DNA from: SZUA-36 sp963704855
Lineage (GTDB): Bacteria; Pseudomonadota; Gammaproteobacteria; Xanthomonadales; SZUA-36
Assembly: GCA_963704855.1 (NCBI GenBank)
Contig: CAVPHY010000024.1
Location: 62,001 to 126,000 of the forward strand
DNA: 64,000 bases
Reading direction: 5' to 3'
Below the pieces are notes generated by a model that made no database searches, was not told where the DNA came from, and was given only the letters and a program-made list of their open reading frames with translations. Both the position numbers and the translations under genes were made by a program. Positions 1-9,148 of this stretch are shown here, in pieces. Every line of letters begins with the position of its first letter. Position 1 is the first letter of the stretch.

Positions 1-1
1 G

Positions 2-841
2 AGTGCCCCACCAACTATATTCAACCAACCCATCAACTCGGCAAGAACGTTTTGGGGCAAGAATTTTGATTTCGAGCGTATCAGGGCGATTCGCAAGGCT
101 ATCCCGGGGGTCACGATCAATGATGTGGTACTCGGAATTTGCGCGGGCGGGCTGCGACACTACCTTTCGGATAAGGGCGAGTTGCCAGTCAAACCGCTGG
201 TGGCGATGGCGCCGATATCGGTTCGTGGTGAAGAAGAAGGCACAGGCAACCGGGTGTCGGCGATGCTGGTCAGCCTGGCAACCGATATTGCCCGCCCACT
301 CGACCGCCTGGTCCACATTCGTGCTAACACGCAAAGGTCGAAAATTCACGCCGGTGCCCTGCCCGCAAACCGGATAACCGAGTTCCTGCCATCCGAAACA
401 CTGGCTGCAGCCGCGCGGATATATACAAGAACCCGGCTTGGTGGCCACCATCGGCCGTTTTTCAATGTGACCATTACCAATGTTCCGGGCCCGCCAGTAC
501 CGCTTTATGTCGCGGGTGCACGTATCCACAGCGCCTTTGGCATGGCACCTATACTCGATGGTCTGGGCCTGATCCTTGTGGTGCTCAGCTATCATGGAAG
601 AATATCGATCGGTATCAGTTCCTGCGAACAAATAGTGCCGGATCCCGACTATATGGCAGAATGCATGCAACGTTCCCTTGAGGAGTTGGAGCGTGCAGTC
701 GCCAATATGAAACCGGATGAACCGGACGTTGAACAGGCACCGGCTAAAGAAGCGTTACACCCAGCTACTGATCCTTTGAAAGCATTTCACGATGCCGGGC
801 GGGCGCTAGAGAAAGCCATTGATTCACTCGGGGATAAATAG
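2..841 (+). CDS. Wax ester synthase/diacylglycerol acyltransferase (WS/DGAT), 5'-truncated by window edge
   Basis: C-terminal part of a WS/DGAT acyltransferase, which esterifies acyl-CoA with fatty alcohol or diacylglycerol at the membrane or lipid-body surface. The frame is open from base 2, so the start and the N-terminal HHxxxDG catalytic motif lie outside the window. Visible family marks are the 'TINDVVLG' segment (ND motif) near base 115 and 'TNVPGPPVPLYVAGA' near base 475. The last ~50 residues are Pro/Ala/Glu-rich and unlike the family core. The stop is 3 nt before the next gene, suggesting co-transcription with the lipase-like gene. Substrate choice cannot be read from the sequence. 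Confidence 0.9.
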   Translation, partial: SAPPTIFNQPINSARTFWGKNFDFERIRAIRKAIPGVTINDVVLGICAGGLRHYLSDKGELPVKPLVAMAPISVRGEEEGTGNRVSAMLVSLATDIARPLDRLVHIRANTQRSKIHAGALPANRITEFLPSETLAAAARIYTRTRLGGHHRPFFNVTITNVPGPPVPLYVAGARIHSAFGMAPILDGLGLILVVLSYHGRISIGISSCEQIVPDPDYMAECMQRSLEELERAVANMKPDEPDVEQAPAKEALHPATDPLKAFHDAGRALEKAIDSLGDK

Positions 842-844
842 GAA

Positions 845-1678
845 TTGAAAAAAGTTTACACAAAAGACCTGATCGATCATTCACACCGACCCTCCAAGCT
901 CCTGTTGATGGCTGAAGGCAGGGCAGTATATGACGCCGCCGCGATGATACCGATGCTGGCGCTGAAAAAGTTTTTAGCCCAGGGGGACAACCATCCTGTG
1001 CTGGTATTCCCCGGCTTTCTTGCCAGTTCGCGTTCCACCCGGCCTTTACGCCAATACGTGGCAGACCTCGGTTATCGCGCTCACCGGTGGAAGCTCGGCT
1101 ACAACATGGGCTATAGCTACAAGCTGCATTACGGCATGCGTGACCGGGTGACCGAACTGGTTGAACGTTATGGCGAGAAGATCAGCCTGGTGGGCTGGAG
1201 CCTGGGTGGTGTGTATGCGCGGGAACTTGCACGCGAAATGCCCGATATCGTGCGGCAGGTCGTTACCATGGGCAGCCCGTTCCGTGGGCATCCCAGTTCC
1301 AGCAACGTGCACAAGATCTTCAATATGTTCACCGAGGTTCCCTATGATGAAATGCCCCAGTCATTTCTTCAGCACATGGCCCATCCGCCACCGGTTCCCA
1401 CCACTGCACTCTACACGCGTGGCGATGGCATCGTTGCGTGGCAGTCCACTGTGGAAATCTCTGATCGCAGTGACGTCGAGAACATCCATGTCGGTGGTGC
1501 TCACATGGGGCTTGGGTTTAATCCACGGGTTCTTTACGTCCTGGCTGACCGCCTGTCTCAACCGGAAGGGCGGTGGCGGCCATTCAAGGCGCCCTTTTGC
1601 ATGAAACCCCTGTTTCATAACTGGTACCCCGACTGGCTGGTGCACGGCTCTGAAAATCCATTTAAAGTAAGCGGGTAA
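845..1678 (+). CDS. Alpha/beta hydrolase (lipase-like)
   Basis: A 277-residue alpha/beta hydrolase. The nucleophile elbow GWSLGG puts the serine near residue 119; the likely acid is in TRGDGIVAW (~193) and the likely histidine in GGAHMG (~220). PGFLASS near residue 56 resembles the oxyanion strand of PHB-depolymerase or lipase-like hydrolases. The reading frame begins with TTG at 845, 3 nt after the preceding stop; a later ATG (908) is possible but would remove conserved-looking sequence. Lying directly behind a WS/DGAT gene, it probably acts on neutral lipid esters, but that is inference. No signal peptide is seen, so it is likely cytoplasmic. Confidence 0.8.
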   Translation: MKKVYTKDLIDHSHRPSKLLLMAEGRAVYDAAAMIPMLALKKFLAQGDNHPVLVFPGFLASSRSTRPLRQYVADLGYRAHRWKLGYNMGYSYKLHYGMRDRVTELVERYGEKISLVGWSLGGVYARELAREMPDIVRQVVTMGSPFRGHPSSSNVHKIFNMFTEVPYDEMPQSFLQHMAHPPPVPTTALYTRGDGIVAWQSTVEISDRSDVENIHVGGAHMGLGFNPRVLYVLADRLSQPEGRWRPFKAPFCMKPLFHNWYPDWLVHGSENPFKVSG

Positions 1679-1743
1679 GACGCAAGGCAAACGATACCGT
1701 AAGCTGGCAGGGCTTGGCTGGAAAACCAAAAATCATTTGAAAA

Positions 1744-2646
1744 ATGAAGACCACCATGAAACAACTTGACCGCGGGGGTTTGCTCAAACTGGCCAGCGGC
1801 GCCTCGGTATTAACCGCAGGTATCCTGATCGTTGCCAAGTTGGCAGCCTGGTCTGTTACCGGCTCTGTCAGCCTGCTCGCATCGCTGGTTGATTCGGTTA
1901 TGGACAGCATTGCATCGCTGATCAACCTGTTCGCCATCCGCTACTCGTTGCAACCCGCCGATGAACAGCACCGCTTCGGCCACGGCAAGGCTGAACCCCT
2001 GGCAGGTCTCGCCCAGGCGGCGTTCATAGCCGGTTCCGCTTTCTTCCTGGTGTTTCACGCCATCGACCGTTTACGTTTCACCCGCCCGCTTGAGCAGGTC
2101 GGTATCGGTATCGGCGTGATGCTGCTTGCCATCGTCCTGACCTTGGTATTGCTGATAATTCAGCGTTACGTAATCAGAAAAACCGATTCGAGCGCCATCC
2201 GTGCAGATTCGTTGCATTACTTAACCGATCTGTTGACGAATATGAGTGTGTTGCTGGCGCTTTATCTTTCCACTCTTGGATGGAACTGGGCAGATCCGGT
2301 ATTTGCCATAGCGGTGGCCATCTATATTTTTTACAGCGCTTTTCAAATCGGCCACGATGCATTTCAGCAGCTCATGGACCGGGAATTACCCGATGAAATT
2401 CTCGAGCAGATACAGGCAACGGCGATGAGTCACACCGAAGTGATCGGCACACATGAAATGCGTACGCGCCAGGCGGGGCATACCCGCTTTGTGCAACTTC
2501 ACCTGGAACTGGATGAAAATTTGCCGTTAAAAACCGCGCATGCAATCGCTGATGAAGTAGAAGCCGAGATACTGGAGTTTCTGCCGGGTGCGGAGGTCAT
2601 TATCCATCAGGACCCCACGATTGATCCTGGCGGGAGTAAGCGTTAA
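1744..2646 (+). CDS. fieF: Cation diffusion facilitator, FieF family
   Basis: A 300-residue proton-coupled exporter of divalent cations (Fe2+, Zn2+, sometimes Cd2+) in the inner membrane. Six hydrophobic segments are followed by a cytosolic C-terminal domain. Metal-site signatures are DSVMD (residues ~50-54), HRFGHGKAE (~76-84) and HYLTDLLTN in the fifth helix. The C-terminal domain carries the metal-sensing HIS/ASP pattern. Length fits the family (~300). The stop overlaps the convergent esterase gene by 4 nt. Family is certain; the exact metal is not. Confidence 0.92.
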   Translation: MKTTMKQLDRGGLLKLASGASVLTAGILIVAKLAAWSVTGSVSLLASLVDSVMDSIASLINLFAIRYSLQPADEQHRFGHGKAEPLAGLAQAAFIAGSAFFLVFHAIDRLRFTRPLEQVGIGIGVMLLAIVLTLVLLIIQRYVIRKTDSSAIRADSLHYLTDLLTNMSVLLALYLSTLGWNWADPVFAIAVAIYIFYSAFQIGHDAFQQLMDRELPDEILEQIQATAMSHTEVIGTHEMRTRQAGHTRFVQLHLELDENLPLKTAHAIADEVEAEILEFLPGAEVIIHQDPTIDPGGSKR

Positions 2647-3731
2647 CCCTGGCCGGGCCGGGGTACACCTTCCAGGAATTTTCCGATCTCAACCCACGCC
2701 TCATCTGCCTCCGGGATCTCAGGACAGAATATCTGCCAGATATGCACCATGTCCGTCCATGTCTGTAGTTTCGCCGGTGAACCCGAGGCACAGGCCTTGT
2801 AAACATAACGGCGGGAGTCATCCAGCAACATCTCGGCCTCGGAGGCTTGTACCAGGGTCGGCGGCAGGTTGGAAAGGTCGCCCAGCAAGGGAGAAGCCAG
2901 CGGGCTGCCTGGCCGTACTTTATAGGTCCACAATACCCACCAACTCTTGATGAACTTCGGCAATTTGACCAGGGGCTTCATGAAGGGTTTCAGCATGATA
3001 TCGCTTTCCAGGTTGTCGCGAAGACTGGCGCCGGAGAATGTAATATCGGCCAGGGGTGAAAGCGCCACCGCCGCTTCGGGTGCACGCAGCTTGTTGTCCC
3101 GAATCCAGGCGATGAGGGATAAGCAAAGATTGCCGCCGGCGGAATCACCGCCGATAAAAAGTTGCCGGATCTCGCCAGGGCCGTCGGGCCCGTTACCAAG
3201 TATCCACCGATAGGCTGTTCTGCAGTCTTCAACACAATCAACGTGGTGGTGTTCCGGCATCAAACGGTAATCAATGGCTAGAACGGCGCAACCCGAGACT
3301 TCTGAAAACTTACTGGTGATCGTACGGTGACTCAGCGGAGAGCCTGTCACGAAACCGCCGCCATGAATATACAGTACGCGTCTCTCACTATCGGCTCCCG
3401 GGGCGATAACCCACTCGGCAGGAACACCGTTTGCATCTGCCGGAACAAACACGGCCTGGTATTCGCGTCCGGCGCTGATAGTGTCAAACACTGCCCGAGC
3501 TGCTCCAAGATCCTTGTTACGCATATTCGCTACGATACGCAGCGTGAGCTCCCTGATGGTCTTAACCAACAGCAGATGTTCAGGCCCCGGCTCGCCGTGC
3601 CGGACGAAGCGTTGCACTGCACCTGGATCAGAAGGTTGCGGGTAGGTTTTTACCCCGCGTCCACGCAGATAAAACCGCTCGAAAGCCCAAATGGCAAGCC
3701 CGAGCAGGATAAGCCAACCGAACACATTCAT
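2643..3731 (-). CDS. Alpha/beta hydrolase of the hormone-sensitive-lipase family
   Basis: A 362-residue esterase/lipase. HGGG (residues ~123-126) is the oxyanion-hole motif that defines the HSL (type IV) family and GDSAGG (~195-200) holds the catalytic serine. The distal histidine is probably in MVHIWQ near residue 330. Residues 4-20 form one hydrophobic segment, so the enzyme may be anchored to the inner membrane. It is convergent with fieF and divergent from the second WS/DGAT gene, with a short AT-rich promoter region (3732-3830) between. A role in neutral lipid or wax turnover is inferred from context only. Confidence 0.88.
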   Translation of the reverse strand: MNVFGWLILLGLAIWAFERFYLRGRGVKTYPQPSDPGAVQRFVRHGEPGPEHLLLVKTIRELTLRIVANMRNKDLGAARAVFDTISAGREYQAVFVPADANGVPAEWVIAPGADSERRVLYIHGGGFVTGSPLSHRTITSKFSEVSGCAVLAIDYRLMPEHHHVDCVEDCRTAYRWILGNGPDGPGEIRQLFIGGDSAGGNLCLSLIAWIRDNKLRAPEAAVALSPLADITFSGASLRDNLESDIMLKPFMKPLVKLPKFIKSWWVLWTYKVRPGSPLASPLLGDLSNLPPTLVQASEAEMLLDDSRRYVYKACASGSPAKLQTWTDMVHIWQIFCPEIPEADEAWVEIGKFLEGVPRPGQG

Positions 3732-3830
3732 TGCTTACTCCCGGAAACAAAGTAAAATCACCAAAAATGGTAAAGTGTATTTTATGCTAATTTGTTTCGC
3801 GGGATTAATCGGTGTCGGGAGTTCGATGAA

Positions 3831-5315
3831 GTGACGGGAGAACTTATCAGGGAACCGATATCGAAAGTAGATACCGCATGGTTACGAATGGAACAGCCAA
3901 CCAACCTGATGATGATCAACGGGGTCATCATGATGGACGAGCAGCTGGACTATGACAGCCTGCTAGAGACAATAGAACAGCGTTTCCTCGCATTCAGGCG
4001 TTTCCGCCAAAAAGCTGTCGATGGCCCCCGGGGTGCCTACTGGGTATTTGACGAGGATTTTGATATACGCCAACACGTTCGCCGGACTGCCTTGCCTGGT
4101 GCGGCGGATCGCGCGGAGCTTGAACTTCTGGTTTCTGACCTGGCCAGCACACCGCTGGATACCTCACATCCGTTGTGGCAATTTCATATCGTTGAGAACT
4201 ACATTGAAGGTCCGGCAATTATCACCCGGATTCATCATTGTATTGCCGATGGTATCGCACTGGTCCAGGTTTTCCTGTCCTTGACCGATACGACGCGGGA
4301 GGGGCGGCCATCTGCGCGGGAGCCTCATGTATGGAAAGCGCGGCGGGCCAGCGAGGCAAAGGTGTTTCAGCGCCTGCTCGATCCGGCACGTGACGGCCTG
4401 GATTTTGCCGCGCACCTGGGTCAACGCCTGCTCGAGGAAGGCAGCAAGATTCTGCAAAACCCGGCCGTTGCGAGCAACTATGCAACTGAAGCGGGTGAAA
4501 TCGTCCGTGAACTTGTGAACTCACTGACTCTCGAGAACGATCCTGTAACCCGCTTTAAAGGGCAACTCGGAACACGCAAGCGGGTGGCTTGGGCAGAACC
4601 ACTAGTGCTCGATGAGGTCAAGGCCGTCAGCAAAGCTTTCGGCTGCACGGTCAACGATGTACTCATTGCCGCGGTAAGCGGTGCGTTCAGACAGTACATG
4701 ATCTCGGTTGGTGACGATCCCGACAGCCTGCCCGATATTCGCGCCACTGTACCTGTAAACCTTCGTCCGCTGGAGCATGCGCTGGAACTTGGTAATCATT
4801 TTGGGCTGGTGTTCCTGTCGTTACCGCTGAGCATTGATAACCCGTTGGAAAGGTTATATGCCGTAAATGAGCGTATGAACGAGCTCAAATCCTCAAAACA
4901 GGCTGCCGTTACCCTGGGTTTCCTGGCCGCGCTGGGGATAGGGCCCTCAGCTGTGCAAAAACCTGTTTTGGACATCCTCAGTCAAAAAGCCACCGCGGTT
5001 CTCACCAATGTCCCGGGGCCACAAAAACCACTGTACCTGGCCGGTGCAAAAATGAAGGAAATGATGTTCTGGGTACCGCAAAACGGCAGTGTCGGACTGG
5101 GGATAAGCATACTCAGCTACAACGGCAAGGTATTTTTTGGTCTTATCAGTGATTACCGACTGTTGCCGGAGCCTTCAGCTGTCATTTCCCGTTTCAAAGC
5201 GGAATTTGAAAAACTGCTCTACCTGGGCATGATGCTGCCGCTGGAAGGACGGCCGTGCAAGCAGACCGCGCAAGACCTGCTGCGTCAATCGTTAAAACCG
5301 GATGAGGCGCCCTAG
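3831..5315 (+). CDS. Wax ester synthase/diacylglycerol acyltransferase (WS/DGAT)
   Basis: A full-length WS/DGAT of about 494 residues that condenses acyl-CoA with long-chain alcohol (wax ester) or diacylglycerol. The catalytic HHCIADG motif lies near residue 135, preceded by PLW (~115); the NDVL motif (GCTVNDVLIAA) and the C-terminal NVPGPQKPLYLAGA signature are present. I chose GTG at 3831 because GGGAG sits about 10 nt upstream and the product then begins just before the family's usual 'SKVDTAWLRME'; an in-frame TTG at 3792 would add 13 unsupported residues. With the fatty acyl reductase at 18973 it can form a complete wax ester route. Confidence 0.93.
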   Translation: MTGELIREPISKVDTAWLRMEQPTNLMMINGVIMMDEQLDYDSLLETIEQRFLAFRRFRQKAVDGPRGAYWVFDEDFDIRQHVRRTALPGAADRAELELLVSDLASTPLDTSHPLWQFHIVENYIEGPAIITRIHHCIADGIALVQVFLSLTDTTREGRPSAREPHVWKARRASEAKVFQRLLDPARDGLDFAAHLGQRLLEEGSKILQNPAVASNYATEAGEIVRELVNSLTLENDPVTRFKGQLGTRKRVAWAEPLVLDEVKAVSKAFGCTVNDVLIAAVSGAFRQYMISVGDDPDSLPDIRATVPVNLRPLEHALELGNHFGLVFLSLPLSIDNPLERLYAVNERMNELKSSKQAAVTLGFLAALGIGPSAVQKPVLDILSQKATAVLTNVPGPQKPLYLAGAKMKEMMFWVPQNGSVGLGISILSYNGKVFFGLISDYRLLPEPSAVISRFKAEFEKLLYLGMMLPLEGRPCKQTAQDLLRQSLKPDEAP

Positions 5316-5320
5316 ATCGT

Positions 5321-6172
5321 CTATTCCAGTTCCGCCAGGGCTGCTTCGATATCCAGTTTTTCCATTGCGTCTTTTGGACTTAACTCACTGGCCTTCACAT
5401 ATAAGTCGGTGACCTCATCGATACGGTCATCTCCGAACAGCAGGTATAGCCCGTTGCCGTATTCAATGTGCGCTATCGGCGAGTCGGGTGTCAGTTCCAG
5501 TGCGCGATCGAAATGTTCCAGTGCTTTAGCGGCACTTGCGCCATAGGTCATCTTTCCAAGCATCTTGCCGACTTTGTTGATGATCTCGGCATGATACATA
5601 CCCATTGCAGTGTGCGCCTCTGCATGGTCGGGTTGCAGCTCGAGCGCGTTCTTCAGGCTGGTCTGTATCTTCCCGCCTATACCCTGGCTTAATGCCTTGA
5701 CCACGGAAATGCTCTGGCTGTAACGACCCAAATTGAAGGCGTGGAAATAGTGACTGTTCGGGTCGTGGGGCAAAGCCTGGATCGCCGACTCGGCCCGCGC
5801 GATGGCGGACAGGTAACAGGCCTGTTGCTCGTCTTCATCCGGCTCAAGGTAGGTTGCGTATATACCCGCTGCCTTGTTGGCGACGGCGTGAGCCAACTGA
5901 CCGCATTTTTCAGACTGGCTCGTTGCTTTGCCGAAGTCGCCGGCATGGTAACAACGCCACGCATCCTGGATGGTTTCCGCCATTGCTGAAACGTCACCAT
6001 CAAAAGATTTCGGGGCGGCATGCGGTGCGTCCTTTAGAACTTGGCGAACCCAGTCGTCATCCGGGAATGCAACACGATCCCCGCGGTGCAGTTCAGGCCA
6101 GGCGTCAAGCAGGCGCTTGCCTTTGTACACGTAATCGGGGCTGGAGTAGGGGAAACTGTTCCATCTGGACAT
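5321..6172 (-). CDS. TPR-repeat protein of unknown function
   Basis: A 283-residue soluble protein with tetratricopeptide-like repeats in its C-terminal two thirds, for example 'ALELQPDHAEAHTAMGMYHAE' and 'ALELTPDSPIAHIEYGNGLYL' near residues 190-255. The N-terminal ~60 residues have a Trp/Tyr-rich stretch (SRWNSFPYSSPDYVYKG) of unknown role. I chose the ATG at 6172 because a GGTGA sits ~9 nt upstream; the open frame extends further to 6280 without support. It converges on the WS/DGAT gene with 5 nt between stops. TPRs imply a scaffold role; no function is claimed. Confidence 0.75.
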   Translation of the reverse strand: MSRWNSFPYSSPDYVYKGKRLLDAWPELHRGDRVAFPDDDWVRQVLKDAPHAAPKSFDGDVSAMAETIQDAWRCYHAGDFGKATSQSEKCGQLAHAVANKAAGIYATYLEPDEDEQQACYLSAIARAESAIQALPHDPNSHYFHAFNLGRYSQSISVVKALSQGIGGKIQTSLKNALELQPDHAEAHTAMGMYHAEIINKVGKMLGKMTYGASAAKALEHFDRALELTPDSPIAHIEYGNGLYLLFGDDRIDEVTDLYVKASELSPKDAMEKLDIEAALAELE

Positions 6173-6233
6173 AGGATTCATCACCATAAAAAGTTGCGGG
6201 GTAGTGCCATGAATTTCGATGCACTGTTCTAGT

Positions 6234-6262
6234 GTGTTTACTCTAATTATTGAGCCTACCAT
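6234..6262 (+). promoter_or_regulatory. Motif shared upstream of both phasin genes (copy 1)
   Basis: GTGTTTACTCTAATTATTG followed by a CTACCAT-type end lies about 45 nt upstream of the first phasin start. A near-identical block precedes the second phasin (7362-7390). Matching sequence and position suggest a shared promoter or operator. The regulator is unknown. Confidence 0.5.
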
Positions 6263-6305
6263 AAGACAATCAATTTTCAATCTTCACTGGATCAAGGAGT
6301 CCAAG

Positions 6306-7292
6306 ATGGTAACCAAGACATTAAAAAAGAAAGTACCGGCCAAGTCGGCCAAAAGTGGATTTGCAACACCTGTCGTCGATTCTGCCAAGGATATCTGGTT
6401 TGCGGGCCTGGGAGCGTTTTCTGTTGTACAACAGGAAGGCGGAAAGCTGATTGGACAAGGTAACCGCTTATTTGACAAGCTGGTTTCCGAAGGCGCCCGG
6501 TTTGAGAAAAAGTCATTTAATCTTGCCGAAAACACCGTTGATGAAATCAAAACCGATGTTGAAAAAAGGCTTGAGGGGGTTCGTTCGCAGGCTAATGAGA
6601 GCTGGGACAGCCTTGGCAGTGTATTTGACGAACGTGTTTCAGGAACGCTCGAACGTCTGGGTATTCCAACCACGAAGGATTTAAACAGGCTTTCAGGAAG
6701 TGTGCAGAGCATCTCCCGCAAAGCCACCGACAGCTGGAAAGATCTCGAAAAAGTTGCCCGTGACGCGGCAAAAAACCTGGGCAAGCTGGAAAGTGAGTTT
6801 TCCAAGCGTGTAAAAGGTGTCCTGGAAAACCTGCATGTTCCCGGTATTGAAGACTTGAACAAACTGGCTGACAGCGTGCAAAAAGTATCACGTGACTCGA
6901 AAGAAAGCCTGGGCAAACTCGAAGCAACTACCACGACCGAGTTCAAAAAACTGAACGCAGGTGTGCAGGATGTTTCCCGCCAGCTTTCCGCTAACCTGGG
7001 CAAGCTTGAGGGTGTTGTCGAGGAGCGTGTCAAGGTGGTCCTGGCCGGTCTCGGAATCTCGAGCAGTACCGACATCAACAAGCTGGCTACCGAGCTGACT
7101 AAACTCTCCAGGCAGGTTGCTGATCTTGAAAAGCAACTCAAGGACAAAGCCAAGGCAGTCGCCAGCAAACCGGCGCCGGAAAAAGATCTGAAGCCCAAGG
7201 CGGCGACCGGCATGACGGTCGATGAGAAAAAGAAAGCGGCTGAAGCGATAAGCAAGATGAAGCCGGCGAGCAAACCTGAGGCCAAAAGCTGA
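6306..7292 (+). CDS. Phasin / polyhydroxyalkanoate granule-associated protein, long form
   Basis: A 328-residue Lys-rich, strongly alpha-helical protein. It begins with a basic segment (TLKKKVPAKSAKSG) and the phasin-type stretch 'VDSAKDIWFAGLGAFSVVQQEG' near residues 20-42, as in PhaI/PhaF-like granule proteins. A unit containing 'LGIPTTKDLNRLSGSV' recurs three times (near residues 120, 180 and 260), so it looks grown by internal duplication. The C-terminus is Lys/Ala/Pro-rich. Start chosen at 6306 with AAGGAG 7 nt upstream. Such proteins coat PHA or other lipid inclusions. No PHA synthase is seen here, so it could also coat wax bodies. Confidence 0.85.
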   Translation: MVTKTLKKKVPAKSAKSGFATPVVDSAKDIWFAGLGAFSVVQQEGGKLIGQGNRLFDKLVSEGARFEKKSFNLAENTVDEIKTDVEKRLEGVRSQANESWDSLGSVFDERVSGTLERLGIPTTKDLNRLSGSVQSISRKATDSWKDLEKVARDAAKNLGKLESEFSKRVKGVLENLHVPGIEDLNKLADSVQKVSRDSKESLGKLEATTTTEFKKLNAGVQDVSRQLSANLGKLEGVVEERVKVVLAGLGISSSTDINKLATELTKLSRQVADLEKQLKDKAKAVASKPAPEKDLKPKAATGMTVDEKKKAAEAISKMKPASKPEAKS

Positions 7293-7307
7293 GGAAATGG
7301 AAGAATG

Positions 7308-7340
7308 AACAAGGCTGGCTTTGCCTGGCCTTGTTTCATT
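7308..7340 (+). terminator. Weak hairpin between the phasin genes
   Basis: AACAAGGC (7308-7315) pairs with GCCTTGTT (7328-7335), followed only by TTCATT. Without a long T-tract it may be an attenuator or mRNA-stability hairpin, separating the two phasin messages only partly. Confidence 0.45.
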
Positions 7341-7361
7341 ATGAACTAATGTGCTTTTAGG

Positions 7362-7390
7362 GTGTTTGCTCTAATTAATGTATCTAACAT
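7362..7390 (+). promoter_or_regulatory. Motif shared upstream of both phasin genes (copy 2)
   Basis: GTGTTTGCTCTAATTAATG followed by TATCTAACAT matches the block at 6234-6262 upstream of the first phasin, again ~45 nt before the start codon. It supports separate but co-regulated transcription of the two paralogues. Confidence 0.5.
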
Positions 7391-7434
7391 GCACACATCA
7401 TATATTAACGCTCAAATGAGCAAAGGAGTTTGAA

Positions 7435-8046
7435 ATGGCTAAGAAGACATTGAAAAAGAAAGTTATGAAGAAGAAGGCACAGGCTAAATCTGCAGCACCG
7501 AATTTTGCAGCACCGGTTGTTGATTCGGCTCGTGAGATCTGGCTCGCTGGCCTGGGTGCATTTTCATATGCCCAGAGTGAGAGCGGCAAGATCATCGAAC
7601 AGGGTAATAAGCTGTTCGAAAGACTGGTTTCTGAAGGTGTGAAGCTGGAAAAAAAGACACGTAATGTTGCCGAATCCACCGTCGGTGGTTTCAAGGATGA
7701 AGTAGAGTCCAAGGTTGGAGCGGTTCGTAAACAGGCCGTTGATAACTGGGACAAGCTGGAAACGATCTTTGAAAACCGCGTCGCACGTGTGCTGGGTCAG
7801 CTGGGTGTTCCGACCGCTGAAGACGTCAATAAGCTATCCGAGCGTGTACAAACCCTGGCAAGCAAGGTGACAGCAATGAGCCAGACCGCAAAGCCGGTCA
7901 AGGCCGCTGCCAAAAAGCCGGCAGCCAAAAAGCCAGTAGCCAAGAAACCGGCGGCAAAAAAGCCGGCAGCCAAGAAAACAGTTACCAAAAAAGCGGTAGC
8001 TAAGAAGCCCGTTGCTGCAACGCCGGTAGCTGAAGAAGCCAAATAG
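7435..8046 (+). CDS. Phasin with histone H1-like Lys/Ala/Pro tail (PhaF-like)
   Basis: A 203-residue paralogue of the preceding phasin. Residues ~20-130 carry the granule-binding domain, including 'VVDSAREIWLAGLGAFSYAQ' and one copy of the 'LGVPTAEDVNKLSERV' unit. Residues ~150-195 are repeats of the AAKKPAAKKPVAKK type, like the DNA-binding tail of PhaF that links PHA granules to the nucleoid and helps segregate them. The start at 7435 has AAAGGAG 7-8 nt upstream. A strong terminator follows at 8077. PhaF-type function is inferred from domain layout. Confidence 0.87.
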   Translation: MAKKTLKKKVMKKKAQAKSAAPNFAAPVVDSAREIWLAGLGAFSYAQSESGKIIEQGNKLFERLVSEGVKLEKKTRNVAESTVGGFKDEVESKVGAVRKQAVDNWDKLETIFENRVARVLGQLGVPTAEDVNKLSERVQTLASKVTAMSQTAKPVKAAAKKPAAKKPVAKKPAAKKPAAKKTVTKKAVAKKPVAATPVAEEAK

Positions 8047-8076
8047 TTCCCCCACTTCCCGATCTATGGGAATTTC

Positions 8077-8106
8077 AGGGCCGACATTTAGTCGGCCCTT
8101 TTTTTT
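8077..8106 (+). terminator. Rho-independent terminator after the phasin genes
   Basis: Perfect 9-bp stem AGGGCCGAC / GTCGGCCCT with a 5-nt loop, followed by eight T residues. It ends the phasin transcript. Confidence 0.92.
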
Positions 8107-8303
8107 AACTACTGGAAATGCCTCCTGCGCTTGTTTGCCTGAAGCAGCTACGCGCCCCGGTGTAGCCGGCGTCCGGATAAGATAAGGCGAAACCGATTGC
8201 CGTTCTGGAGTGCTGCCGAACAAAATACCCATCTACTGGTTACAATAGCGAGTGTGGGTGAGCTGCATAAAGCCGGATCATGGAAAACAACCTGGAGATC
8301 ATA

Positions 8304-9062
8304 ATGAATCGATTCGATTTGTCTGGAAAAATCGCCGTGGTAAACGGCGCATCACGCGGTATCGGTGAGGCCATTGCAAAAGGCCTGGCGGAATGTGGCG
8401 CACTGGTTGTGCTGACCAGCAGAAGCCAGGAAGGTGTACAGAAAGTTGCGGATGAGATTGTTGAGTCCGGCGGCAAAGCGGTGGCGCGGGCCTGTCATGC
8501 CGGTCGCCTCGATGATATAGATGCACTGTTTGAGTATGTGAAAAAAGCGTTTGGCCGTCTCGATATCCTGATCAACAATGCGGCTACCAATCCCTATTAT
8601 GGACCGGCTACGGACCTGTCGCCAAAGGCCTTCGACAAGACCGTCGAGGTCAATCTCAAGGGCCCCTATTTCATGCTCGCCCGGGCCGTTCCCCTGATGG
8701 CCGGTAGCGGTGGTGGAAGTGTTGTCAATGTGGCCTCCATCGCCGCCTTGATATCACTGCCGGGACAGGCCGTTTACGCGATGACCAAGGCGGGTCTGAT
8801 CAGTATCACAAAGTCCTTTGCGAAGGAGTATGGAAGCCAGGGGATCAGGGTTAATGCCATTCTTCCCGGTGTTGTCGAGACCCAGCTTGCCTCGGCATTG
8901 ATCGAGGACCCGGGCGTCCAGAAGTGGCTGTCACGTTTACCTGCAGGCCGGGCGGCGCAACCACATGAAATGGTCGATGGTGTGCTTTACCTTGTTTCAG
9001 ACCAGGCGGCTTACACAACTGGTACGACACTGGTAATGGATGGCGGCGCTACGCTGGGTTGA
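8304..9062 (+). CDS. Short-chain dehydrogenase/reductase (SDR)
   Basis: A classical 252-residue SDR. It has the Rossmann glycine motif GASRGIG (residues ~15-21), the NNAAT structural motif (~90) and the catalytic set Ser (VASIAAL), Tyr and Lys (YAMTK, ~158-162), then PG near 188. ATG at 8304 is preferred because CTGGAG lies 8 nt upstream; an upstream in-frame ATG at 8280 lacks one. The family includes 3-oxoacyl-ACP/CoA reductases and many alcohol dehydrogenases. Next to phasins and acyl-CoA genes a 3-hydroxyacyl substrate is plausible but not shown. Confidence 0.88.
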   Translation: MNRFDLSGKIAVVNGASRGIGEAIAKGLAECGALVVLTSRSQEGVQKVADEIVESGGKAVARACHAGRLDDIDALFEYVKKAFGRLDILINNAATNPYYGPATDLSPKAFDKTVEVNLKGPYFMLARAVPLMAGSGGGSVVNVASIAALISLPGQAVYAMTKAGLISITKSFAKEYGSQGIRVNAILPGVVETQLASALIEDPGVQKWLSRLPAGRAAQPHEMVDGVLYLVSDQAAYTTGTTLVMDGGATLG

Positions 9063-9148
9063 GAGAAACAAGGGTTCGGTTTTTTTATTGGACAAAGACG
9101 GTCTAGGGCGTACCCTAGGCAACATAACCAGATTGCCGGAGTGATGTT

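Noticed and set aside
3..377. Alternative ORF at the left edge
   Set aside because: It is an out-of-frame shadow of the WS/DGAT gene, whose own frame is open from base 2 and carries family motifs.
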